DNA of 64,000 nucleotides from an uncultured Eubacteriales bacterium (GTDB lineage: Bacteria > Bacillota > Clostridia > Lachnospirales > Lachnospiraceae): positions 62,001 through 126,000 of the forward strand of contig OMVQ01000003.1 of NCBI GenBank assembly GCA_900314555.1, read 5' to 3'. The notes under the pieces are model-generated. The model was not told the origin of the DNA. It ran no database searches and saw only the letters and a list, made by a program, of their open reading frames with translations. Positions 25,213-35,400 of the stretch are shown here, in pieces (the first letter of the stretch is position 1; each line of letters starts with the position of its first letter). A program made the translations under genes and the position numbers.

Positions 25213-26799
25213 ATGGCATCTAAAACATTAACCATTGAAATTGGTAATGAATTCATTAAAGTCTGTGAAGCACAGGTTAATAAGAATAATGTAATGGTTC
25301 ATCATGCAATTTCAGTACAGACACCACAGGATACCGTAGAAGATGGATTTGTTAAGGATATTACTCAGGTATCAGAAGCTATAGGAAGAGCATTAACACA
25401 GGAGCAGATTACAGCTAAGGAAGTTACATTCGTACTTAACTCATCAAGAGTAGCAACGAAAGAAGTAATTATTCCTTATGTTAAGATGGACAAGGTTCAG
25501 GAATTAATTAATGCAAATGCTTCAGAATATTTCCCTGTTAATATTGATGATTATGTATTATCTTATACAATTCTTGAGGCTAAGAGAACTAAGGAAGAGC
25601 AGAAGATGAGAGTTCTTGTCTATGCTGCACCTGAGAGAATGGTAGAAAGCTATTTCAATCTTGCAAATCTTCTTGGAATGAGAGTTAAGGCAGTAGATTA
25701 TGCCGGCAACAGTACATTACAGTTGATTAAGATTCAGATTGATGAAAGACCAACCTTAGTAGTTCAGTTAGGTATGGATACAACTATCGTATCTGTTATG
25801 AATAATAATGTATTACAGTTACAGAGAACTATTCCATATGGTGAATCACTTTTACTTAACTCTGTAATGGAAAGTAGAAATGTTAAGGCTAATGTAGCTA
25901 TGGAATTATTAGCGTCAGCACAGATTGTCAAGAATTCTCTTGAAGAAGATGAGACTACTAATTCATTAAAATATCTTATAAGTAATGTAAACAGAGTTAT
26001 TGAATATTATTCAAGTAGAAATACAGAAGCACCACTTCAGAAGATTGTAATTATCGGTGAGGGTGCAGATGTACTTGGAATGGATGTTCTGTTCTCTAAT
26101 GAAACAAGTCTTCCGGCAGAACGTTTAACGTTATTAAAGAATGTTGAATCATATAATAGAATTAAGTTATCAACATCATTATTGAAACAGTATATGGCAA
26201 ATGTAGGTGCAGCACTTAATCCTATACATTTACAACCTAAGAAGTCAATAGGTGGAAAAGTCGAAAAGGGTGCAAATGTTAATATAGTACCATATGTAGC
26301 GACTATGGCAGTGATGCTTGCAGCTTCGGTTGTACTTGCGGTAATTCCACTTACGAGATATACTGTTAAGAATAATGAGAAGAAAGACATGGAAAAAGGA
26401 ATTAAAAATTTATCTAGTGTAAATGAAATATATAGTGAATATTATAACGCTGAGGATAAATTAGCTGATTTAAAAGCATTCTATTTGTCAACATGTAACA
26501 ATACCGAATGGGTATATAACCTATTTGAATTTTTAGAAAAGGATATGCCAAAGAATATGTTATTTGATACTTTGGCAGTTGATTCTGGAAATGTAGCTAT
26601 ATCAGGTGCTACTATCTATGAATATGAACTTGCGGGTGTGCTTAATTCATTGGAGCAGGAGACACATATTAGTAACATTGTAACAAGTGGATATAAACGT
26701 AATAAGGATAGAGGAACAGTTACTTTTGATTTAAGCTTCAGTATAGTTAGTGATGATTTAGCAGAAGTTGAGACTACAAATGGAGAGGAGGCTAACTAA
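25213..26799 (+). CDS. pilMN: Fused PilM-PilN pilus alignment protein
   Basis: 528 residues, far longer than PilM alone (about 350). Residues 1-345 form the actin-like PilM domain (TLTIEIGNEFIKVCEAQV; VVQLGMDTTIVSVM). A linker with NVNIVPYVATM, which resembles the INLLP peptide by which free PilN binds PilM, leads into a membrane span (about 360-385) and a PilN-like periplasmic-type domain (NTEWVYNLFEFLEKDMPKNM). The fusion ties the cytoplasmic ring to the envelope part. A pilMN fusion is also known in Clostridioides difficile. GGGAGG ribosome site. Confidence 0.9.
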   Translation: MASKTLTIEIGNEFIKVCEAQVNKNNVMVHHAISVQTPQDTVEDGFVKDITQVSEAIGRALTQEQITAKEVTFVLNSSRVATKEVIIPYVKMDKVQELINANASEYFPVNIDDYVLSYTILEAKRTKEEQKMRVLVYAAPERMVESYFNLANLLGMRVKAVDYAGNSTLQLIKIQIDERPTLVVQLGMDTTIVSVMNNNVLQLQRTIPYGESLLLNSVMESRNVKANVAMELLASAQIVKNSLEEDETTNSLKYLISNVNRVIEYYSSRNTEAPLQKIVIIGEGADVLGMDVLFSNETSLPAERLTLLKNVESYNRIKLSTSLLKQYMANVGAALNPIHLQPKKSIGGKVEKGANVNIVPYVATMAVMLAASVVLAVIPLTRYTVKNNEKKDMEKGIKNLSSVNEIYSEYYNAEDKLADLKAFYLSTCNNTEWVYNLFEFLEKDMPKNMLFDTLAVDSGNVAISGATIYEYELAGVLNSLEQETHISNIVTSGYKRNKDRGTVTFDLSFSIVSDDLAEVETTNGEEAN

Positions 26800-26800
26800 T

Positions 26801-27496
26801 ATGAGTGAAAATGGAAATAATATGAATAATTTAAGATATGTATTTATATTAATAGGTGTGTTAGCGCTATTGGCATCATATTTCTTAGTGTTTACTAAAT
26901 ATAATACTAAGATAAATGATATTTCAGACGAGATAAAGACTCTTAAAACAGAAAGAGACAGACTCAAGGAATTAGATGCTAATAAAGATAATGTAAAGTC
27001 TCAGACAGTAACACTTGAGAGTGACATAGATAAAGAATTAAGTAAGTATGATGGTGGATTGTCATATAAAGCAGAGATTATGGATACATATAATATGACA
27101 CAGGACTTGAGTGTTGATGTTTCTTCGCTTACTTTAAATGCAAAGGAAGTACCATATACATTTGGACAGCTTGCCTCTGTAAATCCAAATGGTGGTTCTA
27201 GTGATGTTGGAAAGTATACAAGTGAATCAATGAGTTATGATATTTCAGCGACAGGTACATATGACCAGCTGAAACAGATTATTAAATATATAATGGATAC
27301 AAAGGGAAAGAGAAAAACGTTAAGAACGATATCTATATCTGGTGGTGGACAAGAGCAATTAAATATGAGTTTATCATTAACGGAATATGCAATTGCCGGT
27401 GAAGACAGAGAAATCCAGAAAGTCGAGATACCAGATTATGAACAATCTACAAACAATTTATTCTTCAATCAAGTTATTGTAAGAGTAGCAGAATAA
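26801..27496 (+). CDS. pilO: Pilus alignment protein PilO-like
   Basis: 231 residues: a short cytoplasmic start, one membrane span (about residues 11-30, YVFILIGVLALLASYFLVF), a coiled coil (KINDISDEIKTLKTERDRLK) and a ferredoxin-like domain with YDQLKQIIKYIMDTKGKRKTL, all as in PilO. It pairs with PilN to connect the platform to the outside. The frame extends upstream over the end of pilMN, but GAGGAGG is nine bases before ATG 26801, one base after the pilMN stop. Confidence 0.85.
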   Translation: MSENGNNMNNLRYVFILIGVLALLASYFLVFTKYNTKINDISDEIKTLKTERDRLKELDANKDNVKSQTVTLESDIDKELSKYDGGLSYKAEIMDTYNMTQDLSVDVSSLTLNAKEVPYTFGQLASVNPNGGSSDVGKYTSESMSYDISATGTYDQLKQIIKYIMDTKGKRKTLRTISISGGGQEQLNMSLSLTEYAIAGEDREIQKVEIPDYEQSTNNLFFNQVIVRVAE

Positions 27497-27501
27497 AAAC
27501 A

Positions 27502-27528
27502 TCTTAGCCAGTGAAATTCACTGGCTAA
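27502..27528 (+). promoter_or_regulatory. Strong hairpin between pilO and the minor pilins
   Basis: A 13-bp perfect stem (CTTAGCCAGTGAA with its complement) with one unpaired base, six bases after the pilO stop, followed by GTGATTAAAT with no T run. More likely an mRNA stabiliser or partial attenuator than a full terminator, since the pilus locus continues. Confidence 0.6.
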
Positions 27529-27582
27529 GTGATTAAATATGAGAATAATTAGGAAACCTTTTAAGAAGGGAGAATTTAGTAA

Positions 27583-28677
27583 ATGAACTATGAAAAAAAA
27601 ATAAATAGGAACAACAAAGGTTTTACGTTACTAGAGGTATTATTGACGGTTGTTATATTAGCTTTAGTAACGGCTCCCTTTTTAAGTAGTTTCGTTTCGG
27701 CATCCAAAGCAAATCTGAAATCAAAACGCATACAGGAAGCTAATGAATTGGGAGAATATATTATTGAACAGTTCAAAGCGACTTCAGTAGATCAATTAGT
27801 AACAACATATAAATTAACACCAGATTATACATATGTAATTGATTCAGCGACTGGTTCAGCATATAGTAAAAAGTCTACTAAATACACAGGTAAAGTATCA
27901 AAAAATCCTGCTGATGCGGCATTACCGGCTGGTATGAGAAAAGGTTATACAGCGGAACTTACTCTTACACCTGCTAAGAATGTAGTAAATGCAGATTATG
28001 CAATACCGGTAATAGATAATTTAGATAAGAAAGTATGTGCAGTTTTCAATAAAAATATCACTAAATATGATACTTTGTATACAGGTGCATCATCAAGAAA
28101 GGTTACTATTGAAGTTGGAAAAGGTGCTACAAAATATACAGTAAAATTGACGGTAGATATTAAGAATGTTTCGGGCAGTATATTAGGTACTAATTCGATA
28201 ACATGGGAATATGATACTGTACCATCAGTTTATGTGTTGTATAAACCATTAAGCGTAAATGATGAAATTGAAATTAAGAACAATATATATAATGCTGCTG
28301 ATTTTAAAGTGGCAGGTGAAACGAAGAATGTTGGAGTATATATTATTAATCAAAAAGATTCAACCGGGTTGTATTACAATAGTATGCCAGCTTCAAGAGT
28401 TAAAGTATATGAGGCATCTTCAGCTATATCAGGTAATACATACACATTAAATAATCTTATCAGTTCAACTAGTACATCGTCTATGTTAACTAACACAACG
28501 TTATATACTAATATAGGAGATGTTAAGAATAACCTTTCAGCAAGTAAAGATAATGGAAATGTAAATGATACAGTTAAGATGATTAAAATTGATACAGTTT
28601 ATAACTTAGATGTAACCGTTAAATATGAAGGAAAAAAAGTTTCTGATTATAATTCAACGAAAGTTGTCGGAGAATAG
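27583..28677 (+). CDS. Minor pilin, PilV/GspI-like
   Basis: 364 residues with leader NNKG and mature start FTLLEVLLTVVILALVTAPF, which keeps Glu5. The pattern FTLLEVL is typical of GspI/PilV minor pilins. The globular part (about 320 residues) is much larger than in proteobacterial PilV. First of four different minor pilins in a row, which suggests it is part of the initiating tip complex. AAGGGAG ribosome site. Confidence 0.82.
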   Translation: MNYEKKINRNNKGFTLLEVLLTVVILALVTAPFLSSFVSASKANLKSKRIQEANELGEYIIEQFKATSVDQLVTTYKLTPDYTYVIDSATGSAYSKKSTKYTGKVSKNPADAALPAGMRKGYTAELTLTPAKNVVNADYAIPVIDNLDKKVCAVFNKNITKYDTLYTGASSRKVTIEVGKGATKYTVKLTVDIKNVSGSILGTNSITWEYDTVPSVYVLYKPLSVNDEIEIKNNIYNAADFKVAGETKNVGVYIINQKDSTGLYYNSMPASRVKVYEASSAISGNTYTLNNLISSTSTSSMLTNTTLYTNIGDVKNNLSASKDNGNVNDTVKMIKIDTVYNLDVTVKYEGKKVSDYNSTKVVGE

Positions 28678-28692
28678 GAGGTGGCAGAGTCA

Positions 28693-31242
28693 ATGTTTAA
28701 AATTAAAAAGCTAAATAATAAAGGTGATACTTTAGTAATTGTGCTCATAGGTATATTTGTATTATCAATTCTAGGTACACTTATTTTAGGTGTAACTGCC
28801 ACTAACTTATCTATGAAAGCAAATGAAAACAAGAATGAGAAAACATTTTATTATGCAGAGAAAGCTGTGGACGAATTATATGCAGGTATTGGTGAAGAAG
28901 TAATGGATGCCGTACAGGAATCCTATAACGAAGTACTTGTTAATTATGTAAGCTATGGTTCAGGTGTTAATGCAAATGATAAAATGGTAGAATTGCTGAA
29001 TAATAGACTTGTCAAACTATATGATAATAAGAAAATAGATAAAACAGCATCAGGATTAGATGTTAAAAAAGTAATAGAAAGATGTGTAAGTAATGGATAC
29101 ATTAATAGTGTAACCGGATATACATTTAATTGTACAGCACCTACTGGTTATGCTGATGTTGTATTTTATGAGAAAGCAGCTGGAAGTGCAGGATATACTG
29201 AATTAACAGGAAGTGTTATTGATGTAAAAGATATAGATAGAATATCTATAAAAAATATCGAAGTAAAGTGCATATCAAATCAGGGATATTCTTCAAAGAT
29301 TAAGACAGATATAGATATCAATATTCCAGAGTTTAATATTGATTTTACAGATTCAGATACTACTATGGATTTACAGGATTTATTAAAATATAGTCTTATA
29401 TGTCAAGGTGGAAATTTATCAAAAGATGTGGCTAAAGATGGTGCTGTAAATAGAATACATCCGGCAATTGAGATTGCAAATGGTGCCAATGTAACTATTT
29501 CAGGTAATTTGTATGCTGATGGAACAGCATATGATGCAAATAAAGTTACTAATGCGTCAGGAACCGAATATTGGGTTAATAAATCACCAAAGGTAGTTGT
29601 AAATAAAAATCAATCTATAAAAATTGATAATTCAGCTACATTAAGATTGAATTCTAAAATTGTTAACTGTAATAATGATATTGAAGTTGGTGATAACTCT
29701 GGTCTTATCATAAGAAATAGAAATGGTGAGGAGAAAACGGATACAACGGATACAATGCAGTTATTTGCTGATAATATTATTACTAAAGCAGGAACATCTA
29801 ATGCAACAATAGATATTGTTGGTAACACAATGTTAAAAGATGACTTGCAACTTGATGGAAATAAATCTAATGTTAAGATAAAGGGAAATTACTTTGGATA
29901 TGGTTATCGTGATGATGATAATGATGGTAATGAAGATGATACTGGAGCAATAACAGGTTTCGTTGATAAAGGATTAACTACGACCGAGCATGAAAGAAGT
30001 AGTGCAATTGTAATAAACGGTACAGGTGCAAATGTAGATATGTTAGGTGTCAATAAGTTAATATTAGCTGGTAGAGCTTATATTGATTTAGATGCAAGTG
30101 GTAAAAATACATCCTATATGACAGGTGAATCTGTATCATTTAAAGGAAATCAGAAAATGTATCTTGCTGATACAGAGTTATCAGGAAGTAAAGTAGCAGG
30201 AACTAATCCAATATCATATTCTGAGTTATTATCAAAAGCAGGTATAGCAGATGGTGATGAGATTACATATTCAAACTTGAATCTTCAAGATGAGAATAGT
30301 GTTGTGGCAAAGAAAATTAAATTTGACGATATGGTATATTTCTATGTGAAAAATAATAATCCTGTAACACAGACTCAGTATTTTGTTAATGCATACCATA
30401 ATAATATTGATAAAAGAAAGGATTTAAAGACTCAGGTTGAAAAATTAGATGTTCAACAGGTATCATTTTCAAATTCCGTTAAAGCCTATACAGCAGGTGC
30501 ATTAATGCAGGTTGGTAGGACAACATCTAATAATATAGAGATAACAAATCCAGTATCAGGTGCATTAGGAATTACTAAAAATGAAGCACTTAGTTTAATG
30601 GAAGTTATTAAAAACAGACTTAATAATTTAACACCTTCACTTAAGGATGTTAGTGAGAATTATATATTAGGTCAGGATAATACGTTGGTAGCTGGTTCTA
30701 CAAGTGATGAATTACCATTTGATTATCTTATCAATAGAGAGAAATTATATGATAAATGTGGTACTGGAAGATTAACAAAAGAGATAGATTTACATAATCC
30801 GACATCAGGTGTTCTTACAGCTGAAGGCTTAACATCAGACGAGCAGCAACAATTCATAATGAAAGCCAGAGATTTACTTAATAACTATGCAGGTGGATGG
30901 GTTGGTAAAAAATTCGGATTTGTACTCAGTTGTGAGGGTGGTATGGGAAATTCTCCAATTGAATTAGATGCTGGTGTTATAATTACAGATACACCTTATC
31001 AGATAAATAAGAATTTTACCGGTTTAATAATATGCAATGGAAAAATGACAGTAAGTGGAAATGTAAATATTCAGGCATGTGAAGAACTTAGTGAGTTATT
31101 ATTTACATATATTCCATCATTACAAGATGTTTTAGGCCCATCATTTAATAAAAAAGGTGTGGCTGAAGATGGCACAATAGTTAATGTAAATGCACTTAAA
31201 TATACAGACATTGTAGATAAATCAAATTGGCAGAAAGATTAA
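28693..31242 (+). CDS. Oversized PilX/GspK-like minor pilin
   Basis: 849 residues. The leader KKLNNKG precedes DTLVIVLIGIFVLSILGTLI; the residue at +5 is Ile, not Glu, as in GspK, the pilin at the very tip of type II pseudopili. The rest is a long beta-rich region with repeated short strands (ANVTISGNLYADG, NSATLRL-type, SNVKIKGNYFGYG) that looks like a right-handed beta-helix, and an acidic DDDNDGNEDD loop that may bind calcium. AGGAGG overlaps an in-frame GTG at 28681; ATG 28693 fits better. It begins 15 bases after the previous minor pilin. Confidence 0.75.
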   Translation: MFKIKKLNNKGDTLVIVLIGIFVLSILGTLILGVTATNLSMKANENKNEKTFYYAEKAVDELYAGIGEEVMDAVQESYNEVLVNYVSYGSGVNANDKMVELLNNRLVKLYDNKKIDKTASGLDVKKVIERCVSNGYINSVTGYTFNCTAPTGYADVVFYEKAAGSAGYTELTGSVIDVKDIDRISIKNIEVKCISNQGYSSKIKTDIDINIPEFNIDFTDSDTTMDLQDLLKYSLICQGGNLSKDVAKDGAVNRIHPAIEIANGANVTISGNLYADGTAYDANKVTNASGTEYWVNKSPKVVVNKNQSIKIDNSATLRLNSKIVNCNNDIEVGDNSGLIIRNRNGEEKTDTTDTMQLFADNIITKAGTSNATIDIVGNTMLKDDLQLDGNKSNVKIKGNYFGYGYRDDDNDGNEDDTGAITGFVDKGLTTTEHERSSAIVINGTGANVDMLGVNKLILAGRAYIDLDASGKNTSYMTGESVSFKGNQKMYLADTELSGSKVAGTNPISYSELLSKAGIADGDEITYSNLNLQDENSVVAKKIKFDDMVYFYVKNNNPVTQTQYFVNAYHNNIDKRKDLKTQVEKLDVQQVSFSNSVKAYTAGALMQVGRTTSNNIEITNPVSGALGITKNEALSLMEVIKNRLNNLTPSLKDVSENYILGQDNTLVAGSTSDELPFDYLINREKLYDKCGTGRLTKEIDLHNPTSGVLTAEGLTSDEQQQFIMKARDLLNNYAGGWVGKKFGFVLSCEGGMGNSPIELDAGVIITDTPYQINKNFTGLIICNGKMTVSGNVNIQACEELSELLFTYIPSLQDVLGPSFNKKGVAEDGTIVNVNALKYTDIVDKSNWQKD

Positions 31243-31312
31243 TACATCATTATCAATTATATTATTAGACGACAATTATAGAATTATAAATGTAAAGGAG
31301 AGGAATTTTATC

Positions 31313-31843
31313 GTGAATAGAAAGAATAATAATAGAGGATTTTCATTGATTGAAATAATCGTGACTATTGCAATTATGGCGGTTGTTACAGCCGGAGCGG
31401 TTTCAATATATTCATTGATAAATTCCTCAAAATTAAAATCAATGGCGGGTAAAGTTAATGATGCTATTAGTGATGTAAGGTCAGATACCTTAACTAAAGA
31501 AGGCGTATATGGTTATTTGATGAAATATGATAATACAGAAAAATGTTGTACCATATATCTATATAAAGATGGAAATACAGCTAATCCTTATAAGAAGATT
31601 TCATTAGGTAGTTCAGGTCGTTATTATGTAAAAGATAAATCTGGAAATCCATATTACCTTGATAAAGTTGATACAAATGGTCTTAATTTTGAATTTGAGA
31701 AGTCAGATGGCTCGTTTAAATTTATTAAGGCAACATCATCTGGTACAGCAATAGATATGGACAATTACATATATGTTTCATATTCCGGAAAAGTTAAGAA
31801 AATTAAGTTGGTAAAATTAACAGGCAAACATTATATAGAATAG
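31313..31843 (+). CDS. Minor pilin, FimT/GspH-like
   Basis: 176 residues with leader NNRG and mature FSLIEIIVTIAIMAVVTAGA (Glu5 present), followed by a compact domain with short strands, the size of GspH/FimT pseudopilins. Start at GTG 31313 after AGGAGAGG. Part of the four-gene minor pilin set. Confidence 0.82.
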   Translation: MNRKNNNRGFSLIEIIVTIAIMAVVTAGAVSIYSLINSSKLKSMAGKVNDAISDVRSDTLTKEGVYGYLMKYDNTEKCCTIYLYKDGNTANPYKKISLGSSGRYYVKDKSGNPYYLDKVDTNGLNFEFEKSDGSFKFIKATSSGTAIDMDNYIYVSYSGKVKKIKLVKLTGKHYIE

Positions 31844-31883
31844 TAGTTGATTTACAATACATATTAAATGAAAGGGATAGTTT

Positions 31884-32447
31884 ATGAGAAGTAAAAATTT
31901 CAAAGACAATAATAGCGGTTTAACCTTAATGGAATTAATCATTGGTCTTGCAATTTCTCTTATAGTAATTGTAGCTGCATTTTCATTTGTTAATATTGGA
32001 ATCAGCTCATATGATAATACTAACAAGACCACAACTTTACAGCAGGAAGTATCATTTATAAATAATATACTTGGTAATGGTATAAGAAGTGGTTCAAAGG
32101 ATCAAGTAACCATAGTTAAATATTCCACAGGAAATAAGGCCCTTTATACAGGTACAAAAGTATTTTATTATAATGCAAATAAGGAATCTTTGTACATATA
32201 CGAGGGTACTGACTGGGGAACTCCAGCAATCACATCGGATAATGATGATAATCTGGTATCTAAATATGTAAAATCATTTGATGTAAATTATGAGAAAACG
32301 GATACTACAACTACAACACCAACGACATATGATAATGGACTTGAATATACCGGATATTCAAATCTGTTAAATGTTCATATGGAAGTAAAGGTGAAAAATA
32401 AAACGGATGAATCGCAAATTATTTATAATATTAGAAATAATAGTTAA
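31884..32447 (+). CDS. Minor pilin, PilW/GspJ-like
   Basis: 187 residues with leader DNNSG and mature LTLMELIIGLAISLIVIVAA. LTLMELII with a following serine-rich helix is the GspJ/PilW pattern. The cleavage-site residue is Leu rather than Phe, which is tolerated. A Thr-rich run (TDTTTTTPTT, about residues 138-147) links parts of the globular domain. Confidence 0.82.
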   Translation: MRSKNFKDNNSGLTLMELIIGLAISLIVIVAAFSFVNIGISSYDNTNKTTTLQQEVSFINNILGNGIRSGSKDQVTIVKYSTGNKALYTGTKVFYYNANKESLYIYEGTDWGTPAITSDNDDNLVSKYVKSFDVNYEKTDTTTTTPTTYDNGLEYTGYSNLLNVHMEVKVKNKTDESQIIYNIRNNS

Positions 32448-32475
32448 TATTTAGAGATAAGGAGGAAGAAAGAAT

Positions 32476-35400
32476 ATGGCAATTAAGAATTTTATAGTTA
32501 AGAATAAAAAGAAAAGTATTTGTTTTCTTACAGCTTTGATAATATGTATTGTATCGGTTTTTTCAGTTATTATTGTCAAACAGATTAATGCCGGTGTATT
32601 CAGAAAAGATGAGAACGGAAATACAGTTGCAGTTAATGAAATCAAAATTCTTGAAATTGTTGCAAGAGAAGGAGAGCAGGTTCTTGGTTATACTGTAGAA
32701 GGCCAGGAGCCTATTAGTGTTTCTGATATTGAAAGTTATAAGGGAAACATGGATTTAGATGTTACTGATTTTAAGAATGCAACAGGATATGATGTGACAA
32801 AGAAAGCTAATAACGATGGAACATTTAGTTATAAAGTAAATGGTTCAGAACTTAATAGAACATTTAATAATAATGTGCTTGGTGAATCAATGTCAAAAGG
32901 TGAGATACAGGTTAAAGCTATTCAGGCTGCAGATATTAAAGTAAGTGATGTTGAATGGGCTGATTTAATCTATATTAACTCAAATGATTATAACAGTAAT
33001 CTTATGTATTATTATGACCAGTTTGTATGTAATGGTTCTATGGGGATTGAGCCTGGACAACTTGGTCAGAATTATAATGATGTATATTTAGTAAATCAGG
33101 ATAAATTATATAGTTCAATTGATAAGATTATCCGTTCAGTAGGTAATAAGAAAGTTGCGGATACACTTACAAACGAAGATTTTGAATATGTTCAGATTAA
33201 ACTTGCTAATCAGGAAGGAATTAATGCTAATCTTTCTAATTATAAAGAATATAATTTAAGTTATTATAGAGAAAAGTTTGGAAGTCTGAACGAAGAGATA
33301 TCAGATAATATTGAAGAGGGGATTACAAGAATTAATAAATTATTAAGCGATATTAACAGTGAAGCAGAAGAAACAGCATTAGGTAAGTTATATGATTTAC
33401 AAGGCAGAACCCTAACAGATGAAGAAAAGGAAGAAAATAAAGTATATTTCTTACCAGCAGGATTTAGTAATTATTTAGAATTTAATGCAGATAAGTATTT
33501 TAATGAAATTTCTACATATACACTTGGAATTACAGCAACTAATATTAAAGCGATAATTAATAATGTGAATGCAGATGTTTCTGTAGAATCATTAAAGACA
33601 TTACTACAGTATAAGAATAAGGCTGTTCAGGCATTGAATAATCCACCTGTCGATCCGGAAGCAGATAAATACGGATTCACACAGGATGATTATGATACAA
33701 TTTCAGAATGCTTTAAAAAGGTTAATCTTGGAAATATAAATGATGGAATATTATTTAATTATACAGATGCATTCCTAGATGAATCATTTGAATTTACAAC
33801 TGCTAATGCAGATGCTCTAAGAGGACTTATTGAAAGTGTTAATAAGGCTAAACAGGATGAGGTATTAGATGAATTAGCAAATGCAGTTGCAGATGAAGAG
33901 AAAATGAACAATTTCTGTGATAATGCAGAGAGTAATTTTGAATATGCAGATATTAATGGATATGATAAATATTATGTTAATAATTATATAGATGCATTAA
34001 AGCAGCTTACAATAGCAGATGCATTTAAAACAGATGGAAAATGTGATTTAGCTAAAATCGAAAAATTCATTGATGATGTAAATAAGAATACAGAAGTATT
34101 TGAAGATGTTGAAGTATCATGTGATTTAGTATGGAAAGTTGCAGCATCTATTTACAATAAGGCAATGAGCGAAGATGTTGCATTGATGTATAATACAGAG
34201 TTACTTACTAATAAGACACTTGGTGATTATACACAGGATTTAACAGAAGTAGCGAAAGCTAATGAAAATGTTATAAATTTAGCTGACAGAGAAAAAGTAG
34301 ATAATACTAATAACGTTTATAAATTACTTTTATTATTAAGACAGATTAGAGATTCTTACTACTCAGACAATTTAGCTGCTAAGATAGATGTTAGTGGTGT
34401 ATATTATCCAGCAGGATTAGATGGGGAAGCAGAGGGTATTAATAGTTGGAATATGCATACATTTGATGGAAATGATGGAAATGTAAGTGATACATCTATT
34501 AATTACACAAAATATCGTGAGCCGGAAGTTGTTGGTCAGACATATGGTGCTGATGGTACAAAAGGTTTAGCAACTAATTATGTATATAAGAGAATATACA
34601 GCTTTACAGGAGACCAGTTCTTTGGTGGAGCTAAATTCACATCAGATGCTATTTCGAGTGATACAAGTTATATAATTACTGCTAATAGTGGCTATTCGGA
34701 TTCGGCAACAGATTCAATTGTTACTTCGGATTTAGAAAAAGATAATTATATATTAATTAGTGCAGAAAATAATGCAATATATCAGACAAATGATTGCATA
34801 TATGCACATTTCTGGGATGATAATAATATTGAGTATAAGGAAAGATTTGTAAAGGTATCAGGCGAAGTTAAAGGGACAAATGGTAAATATGTATTATATA
34901 AAGTTTGTGTTCCTAAAGGATACAGACATATGCTGATAACTAATATAGCATCATGGACAGGCAATGTTCAAACATCAGATTACATATTACCTTCTGATTA
35001 CAAAGGAAAACTTTTCTATCTTACTGGAACTGGGATTAAACAGGATACAACAGGAAGAAAGAATTATGTATTAGCAGGTATTACTAATTCTAAATTAAAT
35101 GATACAGTGGCATTTAATGGTTCAATGGAAATGAAGTTCTGGGCATACAATAATGATGATGCAAATAATAATTTTACAGCATCATATAGATTGTATGTAG
35201 GTGATACTGTTATTTTCAGTAGTAATGTCGCAGGTTACCATTATCTAGAAGGTACATCTAATGCTGGAAATCAGCCATTTACGATGAACGATACAATAAA
35301 GATAAAAGATGCACAAACAGTAATCGTAGGTGATGATGAGATTAAGTTATATGCTAATGATGGTCAGAACTTCCGCGGACAGCTCCTAAGCCTTTCATCT

